Shown here: positions 8,400 through 16,159 of the stretch, piece after piece | Layout: each line of letters opens with the position of its first letter | Numbering within the stretch: position 1 is the stretch's first letter | Assembly (NCBI GenBank): GCA_025054855.1 | Contig: JANWZS010000016.1 | Coordinates: 1-44,281 of the forward strand | DNA from: Candidatus Nitrosocaldus sp. | GTDB lineage: Archaea > Thermoproteota > Nitrososphaeria > Nitrososphaerales > Nitrosocaldaceae | Length of the DNA: 44,281 nt | Direction of reading: 5' to 3' | Position numbers and translations under genes: made by a program | The notes under the pieces: generated by a model | Database searches by the model: none | Told to the model about the DNA's origin: nothing | Seen by the model: only the letters and a program-made list of their open reading frames with translations

Positions 8400-9368
8400 T
8401 CATTCATCGTTCACCATTGCGTATGGGGTCTTTGTTAGATAGACATTCCTATGTTCATCTTCCCTAACCTCTATATCTCTAAAGAGTTCTGGATGTATTA
8501 TCCTTGCTAGTATCTCTAGGCCTCTAACTATCCTAGGGCTTGGCCTGCTGAAGTACGCATTGGCATCAACCACATACACCTGCCTGTTCTTCACTGCCCT
8601 TAGACTGAACCACTCTTTATTCTCCTCAACCTTGTAGAACTCTCTCAACGCCTTATCGACATCGAAGCCGCAGGGCATGAAGACTATGATATCTGGATCC
8701 GCATCGAGAACCTCATCCCACTCCATCCTCCTAGATGGCTCGCCCCTTCTGCTTACACAGTTCACAGCATTCACGAGTTCGACCATCTGGGGTACCCAGT
8801 GCCCTGCACTGAAGAATGGCTTCAACCATTCTATGCATAGAACCCTTGGGCTGGAATCTGCAGTCATTGCTCTAGCACTTATAGCATCTATCCTTGCCCT
8901 TAGAGAGTTGACGAGCGTTACACCACGTTCCTCAACACCCAACTCCCTTGCAAGTTGAACTATGCTCTCAAGGACCCCATCTAGGTCGTGAGGGTCAAGC
9001 ATTATCAGTTTGGGTTGATAACCTAGTGCCCTCCTTGCTCTAGCGATCTCATTCAGGTATGGGGAGCAGACCTCGCATATGCCTTGAGCAACTATAACAT
9101 CTGGGCTCAACCTCTTCATTAGCTGATCATCAACAACGTATATATCCTTGCCATTGAGCACCAGCTCCCTTATCTTTGCATCTATCTCCTCACTGCTCAT
9201 GCACGATGCATCAAAACTGCTCCTGACGACCTTTGGCTTGGTGAGCGCCTCTGGAGGATAATCGCACTCATGCGTAACACCGACTATGCTATCCCCCAAG
9301 CCAAGAGCATACAGCATCTCCGTCGCACTGGGCAGGAATGAGCATATACGCATATACCTGTTATTCAT
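8400..9368 (-). CDS. BtuF-like cobalamin/helical-backbone metal-binding protein without signal peptide
   Basis: The 322 residues show the periplasmic-binding-protein-like fold of BtuF/FhuD proteins: RICSFLPSATEMLYALGLGDSIVGVTHECDYP at the N-terminus, then DVIVAQGICEVCSPY, the linker helix and CIEWLKPFFSAGHWVPQMVELVNA. There is no signal peptide or lipobox, so the product is likely cytoplasmic, like the many archaeal 'cobalamin-binding' homologues. It starts 9 bp after the threonine synthase stop and probably shares its mRNA. No BtuCD permease or ATPase is nearby, so the ligand is uncertain. The ATG at 9353 (MRICSF) is an alternative start. Confidence 0.8.
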   Translation of the reverse strand: MNNRYMRICSFLPSATEMLYALGLGDSIVGVTHECDYPPEALTKPKVVRSSFDASCMSSEEIDAKIRELVLNGKDIYVVDDQLMKRLSPDVIVAQGICEVCSPYLNEIARARRALGYQPKLIMLDPHDLDGVLESIVQLARELGVEERGVTLVNSLRARIDAISARAMTADSSPRVLCIEWLKPFFSAGHWVPQMVELVNAVNCVSRRGEPSRRMEWDEVLDADPDIIVFMPCGFDVDKALREFYKVEENKEWFSLRAVKNRQVYVVDANAYFSRPSPRIVRGLEILARIIHPELFRDIEVREDEHRNVYLTKTPYAMVNDE

Positions 9369-9377
9369 GACTGGTAT

Positions 9378-10727
9378 TTATCGCTTGTTGTATGATCTAG
9401 GCACTACAGCGAACCTCCTGCTGCTATCTGTATGGTACCTTATCACAAGGTTTGGGTCCTTCTGCCTACCCGTTAGTATGCCTACCACAACATCATCCCT
9501 CTTTATAATCTCCATCTCCCTCAACTTCTTTATGCCTGCTGGTACTGCGCCAGATGCCAACTCACAGTCGAAGCCGTTGAGCCCTACTACAGCCATGCCA
9601 TCGTACATATCCTCATCCCTGACCTGCTCAACCACACCATCGGTGAACTCCAATGCCCTCAAACCCTTCAGTAGGTTAGCTGGTTTGCCTATCTGGATGG
9701 CAGTTGCCTCGGTCCTAGGTCTTATATTCTGTTTATCCATGTATGCATAGTACTCCTCTATCAGTTCCATATCCACCTTGCCCTTATTCCATCTCAATAC
9801 CCTCTCACTGAACCTTCCGTTGTAGAGTGTGTAGAGCGTATTGGCACCCTCAGCATTTACTATGGCGAGTCTGGGTACCTTCTTTATCCAGCCCCACTCA
9901 TAAAGCTCCATGAGGCACTTGCCAGCACTGGATGTGTTGCCTAGAGCCCCTCCAGGGTATACCAGCCAGTCAGGAGGGTTCCAGTCTAGGTACTCTAGCG
10001 CCCTGTACACTATGGTCTTCTGCCCCTCGAGCCTGAACGGATTGACTGAGTTTACAACGTACGCATTGCTCCTCTTCGCCTCATTGAGCATTATCTGCAG
10101 TGCATCATCGAAGTTCCCATCCACCTCAACCACTTGGGCACCGAACTGCAGTGCCTGCCCAAGCTTCCCTACAGCTATCTCGCCTCTAGGCACGTATACC
10201 TCACACCCCATACCCTCGTTGGATGCGTACATGGCTGCAGAGGCGGATGTGTTCCCAGTGGATGCACACACTATCTTCCTAACATTGAGCATCTTGGCAT
10301 GGGTCAGCGCTGTAGCCATACCGTTGTCCTTGAATGAACCACTGGGATTGTAGCCCTCAGGCTGGAGGAAGAGACAGTCCTTATCCATACCAACGTACTC
10401 TGCAACCCTGCTCATCTTGAATGGCTTGGATAACCTCCCTTCAGCCCCATCCAGAGATGCAAGGTACCTTCTACACTCCTCATAATCCTCAGTATCTATC
10501 CCTGCAAAGTTTATCAGGTCCCTGAAGCGCCATACGCCACTCTCGTTGTATATGTTGTTCCCATGGTTCCTCCTTGCATAGAATACATCCTTCAGGCTTG
10601 AATCTGGTCTAGAGGAATACTTCACATCCAGTGCATGGCCCCTATCACATGCTATCCTGAACTCATTTATGGGGTACCTTAGCCTACATGATGGGTCTAT
10701 ACACTCCTGATAAGCCTCCATCCTCAT
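9378..10727 (-). CDS. thrC: Threonine synthase
   Basis: PLP enzyme converting O-phosphohomoserine to threonine. The 449 residues open with a short Cys-containing segment (YQECIDPSCRLRYP, CDRGHAL). The PLP lysine is in EGYNPSGSFKDNGM, followed by STGNTSASAAMYAS and the glycine-rich PLP phosphate clamp YPGGALGNTSSAGK. The ATG at 10727 lies about 29 bp after a TATA box (rc TTTATAAGTA, 10751-10760). The BtuF-like gene follows after 9 bp. Confidence 0.95.
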   Translation of the reverse strand: MRMEAYQECIDPSCRLRYPINEFRIACDRGHALDVKYSSRPDSSLKDVFYARRNHGNNIYNESGVWRFRDLINFAGIDTEDYEECRRYLASLDGAEGRLSKPFKMSRVAEYVGMDKDCLFLQPEGYNPSGSFKDNGMATALTHAKMLNVRKIVCASTGNTSASAAMYASNEGMGCEVYVPRGEIAVGKLGQALQFGAQVVEVDGNFDDALQIMLNEAKRSNAYVVNSVNPFRLEGQKTIVYRALEYLDWNPPDWLVYPGGALGNTSSAGKCLMELYEWGWIKKVPRLAIVNAEGANTLYTLYNGRFSERVLRWNKGKVDMELIEEYYAYMDKQNIRPRTEATAIQIGKPANLLKGLRALEFTDGVVEQVRDEDMYDGMAVVGLNGFDCELASGAVPAGIKKLREMEIIKRDDVVVGILTGRQKDPNLVIRYHTDSSRRFAVVPRSYNKR

Positions 10728-10779
10728 AACCCTAGTAAGGTATAGGCACTTACTTATAAAGCTAGGACCTCTACCTTGC

Positions 10780-10914
10780 CTATATCTTATGATACTGGAT
10801 GGTCAGAAGTTTTGGGCCAGACCTGAGATGGAAGTTTATACAGCATCTACACTCCCTCTCAAAGCACTCCCTATCTGATGTGTGATTACATATACCACAT
10901 TCGCAATGTGCCAT
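10780..10914 (-). CDS. Small Cys-rich (zinc-binding-like) protein, 44 aa
   Basis: A short gene between threonine synthase and the 118-aa gene, found by translating the minus strand by hand. It begins MAHCECGICNHTSDRECF and continues ECRCCINFHLRSGP. Seven Cys and three His fall within the first 28 residues, spaced C-x-C-x2-C-x7-C-x4-C-x-CC, as expected of a metal-binding knuckle. A strong symmetric TATA box (GATTTAAATC, 10937-10946) lies 27 bp before the ATG, so a leaderless mRNA is likely. I believe similar small Cys-rich proteins occur in thaumarchaea but cannot name a family, and the function is unknown. Confidence 0.7.
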   Translation of the reverse strand: MAHCECGICNHTSDRECFERECRCCINFHLRSGPKLLTIQYHKI

Positions 10915-10936
10915 GGTATATTATAACCATAGGATA

Positions 10937-10946
10937 GATTTAAATC
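10937..10946 (-). promoter_or_regulatory. Palindromic TATA box upstream of the 44-aa Cys-rich gene
   Basis: GATTTAAATC is self-complementary and sits 27 bp from the ATG at 10914. Confidence 0.55.
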
Positions 10947-10978
10947 TATAGTAAGATAATCCCTTGCATGACAGTTCT

Positions 10979-11335
10979 CTATATAACTATATAGTCAAGT
11001 GCTATGGCACTGGCAAGGAGGTCGTTATGCCTATAGCCTACTATGTAGCCGTTCTTTATCTCCGATGGCGCAACCCATCTGTTCGCTGAACTGAAGTACC
11101 TCTTGCTCCTTATCTCATTCTCTATATCCTCAAGATCCAGCTCCTTCTCAGTGACCTCGTTGGTCCTCAGGTTCCTTATTATGACCAGTACCTTCTTTAC
11201 CAGCACCCTATGCCCGAACTTGAATGCTGCTGGGTCCCTTGCATTCTCCACCACATCCAGCAGCTTCAGCTTGAACTCCCACCTGTTCAGTGCATCCCTG
11301 CTGGTTATGAGCCTCTCGTCTGTATAGTAGCTCAT
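10979..11335 (-). CDS. Hypothetical protein, 118 aa
   Basis: Soluble mixed alpha/beta protein with no motif I recognise. The middle is highly charged (TNEVTEKELDLEDIENEIRSKRYF) and the C-terminus is hydrophobic (LLASAIALDYIVI). A probable TATA box (rc CTTTTAAC, about 11358-11366) lies about 28 bp before the ATG, so it has its own promoter although it follows hjc by only 32 bp on the same strand. Coding is supported by the AGG/ATA-rich codon usage shared with the neighbours. Confidence 0.7.
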   Translation of the reverse strand: MSYYTDERLITSRDALNRWEFKLKLLDVVENARDPAAFKFGHRVLVKKVLVIIRNLRTNEVTEKELDLEDIENEIRSKRYFSSANRWVAPSEIKNGYIVGYRHNDLLASAIALDYIVI

Positions 11336-11367
11336 AAGATATAAGCAGGGGAAGGTGGTTAAAAGTT

Positions 11368-11979
11368 TTATTCGCTGGGTTCTGATGGATGCCCCTTCAC
11401 ACCCTCCTGCCAGGGCATGGTGAACCTATCCAGGGTAAGCATCATCCTACGATCATCCATGCTAGAGTCACCTGCACAAGTGTTCGCCCCATCCCCATCC
11501 AGGTGTATGTACAGGCTCCCATCGTACCTGCATGCTATGTATGCCCTGCTACTGCCCCTGCTCTTAACATGCGCCTGTATGCCAGCACCTACTCTACCAT
11601 CATCCCATAACCAGTAGTACTCCTGCAACGCTCTATGCTCATAGGTATACGCCTTCCTCCACCTCTTGCTCATGAACTTCAATGCCAGTATCGTGTACCT
11701 CCTCCTGTACCTAGAGAAGAGGTCCAGCCAGTTGATGCACCTTGCCACCTGCTCCATGGGCACCTTTATCGTATCAGTGCTTGTACTCTTCGCCTCTATG
11801 GCAAGCATTATACCCTTGCTATTGTTGACCGCTACCACATCCGGTAGGGCAACACTCGGCGAGCCTAGGCGTATCGCCCTCCATCCACTGCATGAGTTCA
11901 TCCTCTTCACGAGTTCGTACTCGAAGGTGTAGCCCCTCTGCCTCCTAGTCCTGTTGGTCCTTACACTATCCATCTTCAT
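11368..11979 (-). CDS. hjc: Holliday junction resolvase Hjc-like endonuclease
   Basis: Archaeal PD-(D/E)XK nuclease that cleaves four-way junctions in recombination and repair. The conserved pattern is present in order: RGYTFEYELVKRM (catalytic Glu), the Arg-Ser segment AIRLGSPSVALPDVVAV (catalytic Asp) and MLAIEAKSTS (E-x-K). Hjc is usually 120-150 aa. This one is 203, with a C-terminal extension of about 80 residues (WLWDDGRVGAG...) that I cannot assign. It begins 21 bp after the DUF35 gene stop, so those two form a probable operon. Confidence 0.85.
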   Translation of the reverse strand: MKMDSVRTNRTRRQRGYTFEYELVKRMNSCSGWRAIRLGSPSVALPDVVAVNNSKGIMLAIEAKSTSTDTIKVPMEQVARCINWLDLFSRYRRRYTILALKFMSKRWRKAYTYEHRALQEYYWLWDDGRVGAGIQAHVKSRGSSRAYIACRYDGSLYIHLDGDGANTCAGDSSMDDRRMMLTLDRFTMPWQEGVKGHPSEPSE

Positions 11980-12000
11980 CCTATCCCCCAGCCAGGGTAA

Positions 12001-12372
12001 TTAAGTGTTCGATGTACTAGCCTGGAATGACTTGAATACGTAGTAGGGCTCATCCCCCTCAATACCACACCCGACCATGAGCACAGGTGAACCCGTGCAG
12101 AGGTCCTTATCATCATCCATTATCCTACCGAAGAGTCTTATCCCATTCTCCAGCTCTATCAGTGCGAACCTAGCCTTCCTAATGTGCGACTCCGATACCA
12201 TGACTATCCTGCCCCTGATCTCATCCCTTGCTGGGTACATATCCACCCACTCCATATCCATGCCTAGACATATCCTGCATACAGGGTTCGGAGGCCATAC
12301 TACTGATGAGCATGATTTGCATCTTGCGATGGTAAATACGCCCTTGGCAAGCGAGGCTATGAACCTCTGCAT
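12001..12372 (-). CDS. Zn-ribbon/OB-fold protein (DUF35 family)
   Basis: The 123 residues from MQRFIASLAKG contain a rubredoxin-like zinc ribbon (ARCKSCSSVVWPPNPVCRIC, about residues 17-36) followed by an OB fold (RGRIVMVSES...LIELENGIRLFGRIM). DUF35 proteins usually accompany thiolases and HMG-CoA synthase and bridge acyl-CoA intermediates. No such gene is adjacent here, so the partner must be elsewhere. The ATG at 12372 lies 24 bp from a TATA element (12390-12402); the ATG two codons upstream is possible. The promoter region is divergent from the glycosylase gene. Confidence 0.82.
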   Translation of the reverse strand: MQRFIASLAKGVFTIARCKSCSSVVWPPNPVCRICLGMDMEWVDMYPARDEIRGRIVMVSESHIRKARFALIELENGIRLFGRIMDDDKDLCTGSPVLMVGCGIEGDEPYYVFKSFQASTSNT

Positions 12373-12389
12373 GAACATGGTAGGGGGAA

Positions 12390-12402
12390 AGGTATACTTA
12401 AT
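12390..12402. promoter_or_regulatory. Shared divergent TATA region (DUF35 gene / alkyladenine glycosylase)
   Basis: The element GGTATACTTAATC can serve as a TATA box in both directions. It is 24 bp from the DUF35 ATG on the minus strand and about 35 bp from the glycosylase ATG on the plus strand. A short (AGT)5 run follows at 12414-12428. Confidence 0.4.
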
Positions 12403-12432
12403 CTTAGAGTATGCAGTAGTAGTAGTAGTGAT

Positions 12433-13032
12433 ATGGTACTGGCAAGGGGGTTCTACAGCAGGGATACCCTAGAGGTTGCAAGGGACCTCCTTGGGAGGAT
12501 GCTTGTGAGGGTCATGGATGGCATAGTGCTATCTGGCATGATAGTAGAGGTTGAGGCCTACACGAGGGACGATCCAGCAAGCCATGCGTACAGGGGTATG
12601 ACTGCAAGGAACAGGGTGATGTTCGGCGAGGTTGGGCATGCGTATGTGTACTTCATCTACGGCAAACATTACTGCCTCAACATCGTAGCAAGGAGTAGGG
12701 ATGTGGAGGCTGGTGCAGTTCTCATCAGGGCTGTCGAGCCAGTGGAGGGTGTGGAGGTTATGATGGAGAGGAGGGGTAATGGGTTGAAGAGTAGGATGAG
12801 GTTGGAGATGCTCACGAGTGGGCCAGGGAGGTTGACCGAGGCTCTAGGTATAGATGCTAGGCACAACGGTCTAGATCTTACCGTTGGTGGTGAACTGTAC
12901 GTGGAGGAGGGCTATAGCATAAGCGATGATATGGTAGAGACCACTAGTAGGGTAGGTGTAGTCAAGGGCGCAGATAGGCCTTGGAGGTTCATCATCAAGG
13001 GCAACAGGTTCGTCTCAAGGGTCAGGGTGTGA
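12433..13032 (+). CDS. mpg: 3-methyladenine (alkyladenine) DNA glycosylase, AAG/MPG family
   Basis: Excises alkylated purines in base excision repair. The 199 residues show the full family pattern: FYSRDTLEVARDLLGRMLV, IVEVEAYTRDDPASHAYRG (catalytic Glu), MTARNRVMFGEVGHAYVYFIYGKHYCLNIV and the C-terminal R-V-G-V-V-KGADRPWRF. Length is normal. Its 3' end overlaps the convergent 114-aa gene by 11 bp. Confidence 0.95.
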   Translation: MVLARGFYSRDTLEVARDLLGRMLVRVMDGIVLSGMIVEVEAYTRDDPASHAYRGMTARNRVMFGEVGHAYVYFIYGKHYCLNIVARSRDVEAGAVLIRAVEPVEGVEVMMERRGNGLKSRMRLEMLTSGPGRLTEALGIDARHNGLDLTVGGELYVEEGYSISDDMVETTSRVGVVKGADRPWRFIIKGNRFVSRVRV

Positions 13033-13366
13033 TGTAGTTCACTATATCATAGTTGGGGTTGTTGGTATGGTAGTATCTTATGAGATCGTACATCATCCTG
13101 TTTATCCTCTCTATAAGCATAGAGTCCCTCATGTACCTCTTCCCCTCATACTCCATTATCTCGGATATCTCACCTATGCTCATAACACTGAGGTGTCTAG
13201 GGTAGGAGAACCTCATGCTGAACCTGTTAATGGTTATGTTCACATACCCATCCTTGTTGATGTACACCTTCTCAAAGTAGTCACTCATCATCCTCACTAT
13301 GGTTATGGAGTCCTCTCCCTTGCTTATGGAGTACTTGCTTCCTATTCTCATCGTTTCGTAGTACAT
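13022..13366 (-). CDS. Hypothetical protein, 114 aa
   Basis: Small soluble protein rich in Tyr, Met and Ile, with no recognised domain. The N-terminal half looks like beta strands (KYSISKGEDSITIVRM, KDGYVNITINRFSMRFSYP) and the C-terminal half is helical (LIERINRMMYDLIRYYH). A TATA-like stretch (rc TATTTACC, about 13384-13392) lies near 22-26 bp upstream. It overlaps the 3' end of mpg convergently. Confidence 0.65.
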   Translation of the reverse strand: MYYETMRIGSKYSISKGEDSITIVRMMSDYFEKVYINKDGYVNITINRFSMRFSYPRHLSVMSIGEISEIMEYEGKRYMRDSMLIERINRMMYDLIRYYHTNNPNYDIVNYITP

Positions 13367-13420
13367 AGCACTATATTCTATAATGGTAAATACAAATATT
13401 GCTATTGTATGGTACAGACA

Positions 13421-13450
13421 ACATAAAAGTATATAAAGAAGGCTTTATAA
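13421..13450 (+). promoter_or_regulatory. Two strong TATA-like elements without an assigned gene
   Basis: AGTATATAAAG and CTTTATAAGC lie close together in the spacer between two minus-strand genes. On the plus strand they point at an ATG at 13467 that opens a 55-codon frame (to 13634) antisense to the low-complexity tail of the VTT gene. On the minus strand they lie more than 55 bp before the 114-aa gene. Their product, if any, is unknown. Confidence 0.3.
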
Positions 13451-13478
13451 GCAGTTGCCCACTAGTATGTTGCTAATG

Positions 13479-14234
13479 TTATTGACCACGATCATCATCC
13501 CTATCCCTTCTATCGCTACTACCACTGCTACTGTCGCCACTACTACTACCACTGCTACTGCCATCAGACCCCTTACTGGAGCCATCGCCATCATCCCTCT
13601 CATCCTCACCAGAGTTCAGTGTCCAGGGGAATAGCCTGCCTATGATCCTGCCCCAGTCCACCCTGATCATGAAGTATACTGATAGGCCTATGAGCACTAC
13701 AGTTGCTATAAGCGATGCGTAGAAGAGCGGTGTATTCTCGTTACCCTCTACGTACTCCAGCAGGTTGAACCCAGCCCTGGTGCCCCATACAACAGCCTCT
13801 GATATCAGCATCTTCCCTGCAAAGAGGGATGTGAAGAACATGAACGGGTTGTACTTTGCCAGCCCAAGTGGTATGTAGACCAGATCATCTGGTATGGGTG
13901 TTGCTGCTGCTATGAACGATGCATACCATCCATACCTCTTGAGAAGCCTCTGCAGTGGCCTCATCCTTGCCCTGCTCTCCCTGCTTATGAACCTCCTCCC
14001 ATAATAGCTGCTGTAGAAGATTATCACCTTGGCTATGCTCGCACCCATGGCACTGGAGAATGCGAGTAGGTGTGGATCGAACTTTGGGTCTATGCTCATT
14101 ATGGCAAGTATGGGGAAGAAGGGTATCGGCACGAATATTATTATGCTTGCTACGAAGCTTATTGCGAAGAGTCCTATGTAGCCTAGGCTATCCGCAATTA
14201 CCAGGAGTGTATCTATTATATCTGATAATCCCAT
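13479..14234 (-). CDS. VTT (DedA/SNARE-associated) domain membrane protein
   Basis: The 251 residues contain about four to five membrane segments. Examples are LFAISFVASIIIFVPIPFFPILAIM near the N-terminus and ASLIATVVLIGLSVYFMI near residue 190. The VTT core is recognisable in YYGRRFI...RYGWYASFIAAATPIPDDLVYIPLGLAKYNPFMFF. The family comprises lipid scramblases/transporters. Odd: after the last helix there is a 45-residue tail of Ser, Gly and Asp (GSSSGSSSGDSSSGSS) encoded by AGY-type trinucleotide repeats (13514-13563). It follows proS by 22 bp and is probably in the same transcript. Confidence 0.85.
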   Translation of the reverse strand: MGLSDIIDTLLVIADSLGYIGLFAISFVASIIIFVPIPFFPILAIMSIDPKFDPHLLAFSSAMGASIAKVIIFYSSYYGRRFISRESRARMRPLQRLLKRYGWYASFIAAATPIPDDLVYIPLGLAKYNPFMFFTSLFAGKMLISEAVVWGTRAGFNLLEYVEGNENTPLFYASLIATVVLIGLSVYFMIRVDWGRIIGRLFPWTLNSGEDERDDGDGSSKGSDGSSSGSSSGDSSSGSSDRRDRDDDRGQ

Positions 14235-14256
14235 GCCTTCTCAAGCATCATCATCA

Positions 14257-15693
14257 TCAGTAAGCCCTTGCAAAGTACGCAATGCTCTTTGCACCCTTGC
14301 CACAGTATATGCATGATCCATCCTTGGCTACATCCTCCTGGTCGAACGGTATAACCCTTATATCTGCACCAGTCTCCTCCTTCATCCTTGCTTCGCACTC
14401 CCCTGAACCACACCAGTATGCCTTGACGAATCCATGCTCTATATGGGCCTTGAACTCATCGTAACTATCAGCGTGGAATGTGTGGCTCCTGAGGAACTCC
14501 TGGGCCCTCGAGTATAGGCTGTGCTGTATATCCTCAAGCACCTCTTCCACCATATCCAGCAGCCCTTCATCCCCCACCACTGCCTTACTACCAGTATCCC
14601 TCCTTGCCAATACAGCCTTGCCCTGCTTGACATCTCTAGGGCCTACCTCTACTCTCAGGGGGACACCCTTCAGCTCCCAGTCGTTGAACTTGTAGCCAGG
14701 GGTGTACTCCTCCCTATCATCCAGGTGTACCCTGAACCTCTCCCTCAGTAGCGTGTATATCCTCCTACACTTATCCAGCACCGCATCCTTGTCACTGTCG
14801 TAGAAGATGGGGATTATTATAACCTGTATGGGGGCTATCCTTGGGGGTAGCACCAGCCCCTTATCATCGCCATGCACCATAACCACAGCCCCTATAAGAC
14901 GCCACGAGATGCCCCAAGATGTCTGCCATGCATACTGCTCCCTCCCATCCCTGTCCAGGAACCTTATGTTGAACGGCCTTGAGAAGTTCTGGCCGAGGTT
15001 GTGCGATGTGCCCATCTGCAGTGCCCTGCCATCTGGCATCAACGCCTCCAGCGTCAGCGTGTAATCAGCACCAACGAACTTCTCCCTCTCGCTCTTGTAC
15101 CCTGCTATAACTGGTATGGCCAAGTACTCCTCCATAACCTCCCTGTATATGGAGAGCATCATCATAGCCTCCTGCTCAGCCTCCTCCCTGCTCGCATGCA
15201 CTGTATGCCCCTCCTGCCAGAGGAACTCAGATGTCCTGATCAGTGGCTTGGTAGACTTGATCTCGGCCCTCAGTGCTGTATTCCAGAAGTTGATCTTCAA
15301 TGGCAGATCCCTGTAGCTCCTCACCCACTTGGCGAATATCTCATACGCTAGGGTCTCCGATGTTGGCCTCAACGCCAGCCTCTCCCCGAGTTGGTTGTTG
15401 CCAGCATGGGTGACCCAGAACACCTCTGGCTTGAACCCCTCAAAGTGCTCAGCCTCCTTGCTCAGCAGGCTCTCAGGTATGAGTGTTGGGAGGAATGCGT
15501 TCTGATGCCCAGTCTCCTTGAACCGTCTATCCGCTATCTCCCTCAGCCTCTCCCATATCGCATAGCCGTATGGCTTGAGTACTATGAAGCCCTTGACTGG
15601 GGCATAATCGAGTATGTTGCTCTTCAGCACAACCTGTATGTACCACTCCCCGAACTCCTCACGCTTACTCACAGTAACCCCCAACTCGCTCAC
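14257..15693 (-). CDS. proS: Prolyl-tRNA synthetase (archaeal/eukaryotic type)
   Basis: Class II aminoacyl-tRNA synthetase charging tRNA-Pro. The 478 residues show KGFIVLKPYGYAIWERLR (motif 1 region), the RPTSETLAYEIFAKWVRSYRDLP signature, the motif 2 region RTSEFLWQEGHTVHAS, the anticodon-binding domain and a C-terminal zinc-binding module (CGSGECEARMKEETG...CIYCGKGAKSIAYFARAY) ending in the conserved Tyr. All are typical of archaeal-type ProRS. The start is GTG at 15693. A TATA box (TTTATATAAT on the plus strand, 15726-15735) lies upstream, leaving a short leader that contains GGAG. Confidence 0.97.
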   Translation of the reverse strand: MSELGVTVSKREEFGEWYIQVVLKSNILDYAPVKGFIVLKPYGYAIWERLREIADRRFKETGHQNAFLPTLIPESLLSKEAEHFEGFKPEVFWVTHAGNNQLGERLALRPTSETLAYEIFAKWVRSYRDLPLKINFWNTALRAEIKSTKPLIRTSEFLWQEGHTVHASREEAEQEAMMMLSIYREVMEEYLAIPVIAGYKSEREKFVGADYTLTLEALMPDGRALQMGTSHNLGQNFSRPFNIRFLDRDGREQYAWQTSWGISWRLIGAVVMVHGDDKGLVLPPRIAPIQVIIIPIFYDSDKDAVLDKCRRIYTLLRERFRVHLDDREEYTPGYKFNDWELKGVPLRVEVGPRDVKQGKAVLARRDTGSKAVVGDEGLLDMVEEVLEDIQHSLYSRAQEFLRSHTFHADSYDEFKAHIEHGFVKAYWCGSGECEARMKEETGADIRVIPFDQEDVAKDGSCIYCGKGAKSIAYFARAY

Positions 15694-15738
15694 TCACATC
15701 CCCTCTCCTTACCTGTCCTCTTACCTTTATATAATCTG

Positions 15739-16035
15739 CTAAGCAGTAGCAAGAGGCTCCCCCTTGCAGTATACCTGCCCCTTTATCCTGCTTATAAAGT
15801 TGGAGCATACATAGCACTCTATGAAGTTCACATCCCTCATCAGTACAGGGCACTCCACATACTCCTTCTTCATCCTTGAGAGCATCTTTGCGCTCAAGCC
15901 CTTTATCTTCAGCTTGCCCTTGTCATCCATCATCCCTAGGTCCCTCAACTCCCTCTTGCTCGCATCGGATATCCTTATGCTCTTCCCATCCTTCACCTGC
16001 ACCATGTACTTGTAATCTATCTCCCCCTCGCTCAA
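15739..16035 (-). CDS. Small Cys-containing hypothetical protein, 98 aa
   Basis: The frame stays open upstream to 16368, but that part overlaps the divergent phosphatase gene and its promoter and is not credible. I place the start at TTG 16035 (MSEGEIDYKYMVQVKDGKS), about 28 bp from a TATA box (rc ACTTATATT, 16059-16068). An ATG at MVQVKDGK is the alternative. The C-terminal part, VECPVLMRDVNFIECYVCSNFISRIKGQVYCKG, has four Cys arranged like a small metal or Fe-S site. Similar C-P-V...E-C-x2-C proteins occur in archaea, but I cannot name a function. Confidence 0.65.
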   Translation of the reverse strand: MSEGEIDYKYMVQVKDGKSIRISDASKRELRDLGMMDDKGKLKIKGLSAKMLSRMKKEYVECPVLMRDVNFIECYVCSNFISRIKGQVYCKGEPLATA

Positions 16036-16159
16036 TACACTGCTAAACGCATGGATGGAATATAAGTATTGATGATCTGTTGCATATGGTTTTGGTTGAT
16101 GTAATGATGCTCTTACATGCTTACACTTATATAGTCTGTTATTGATGCACATACCAAGC

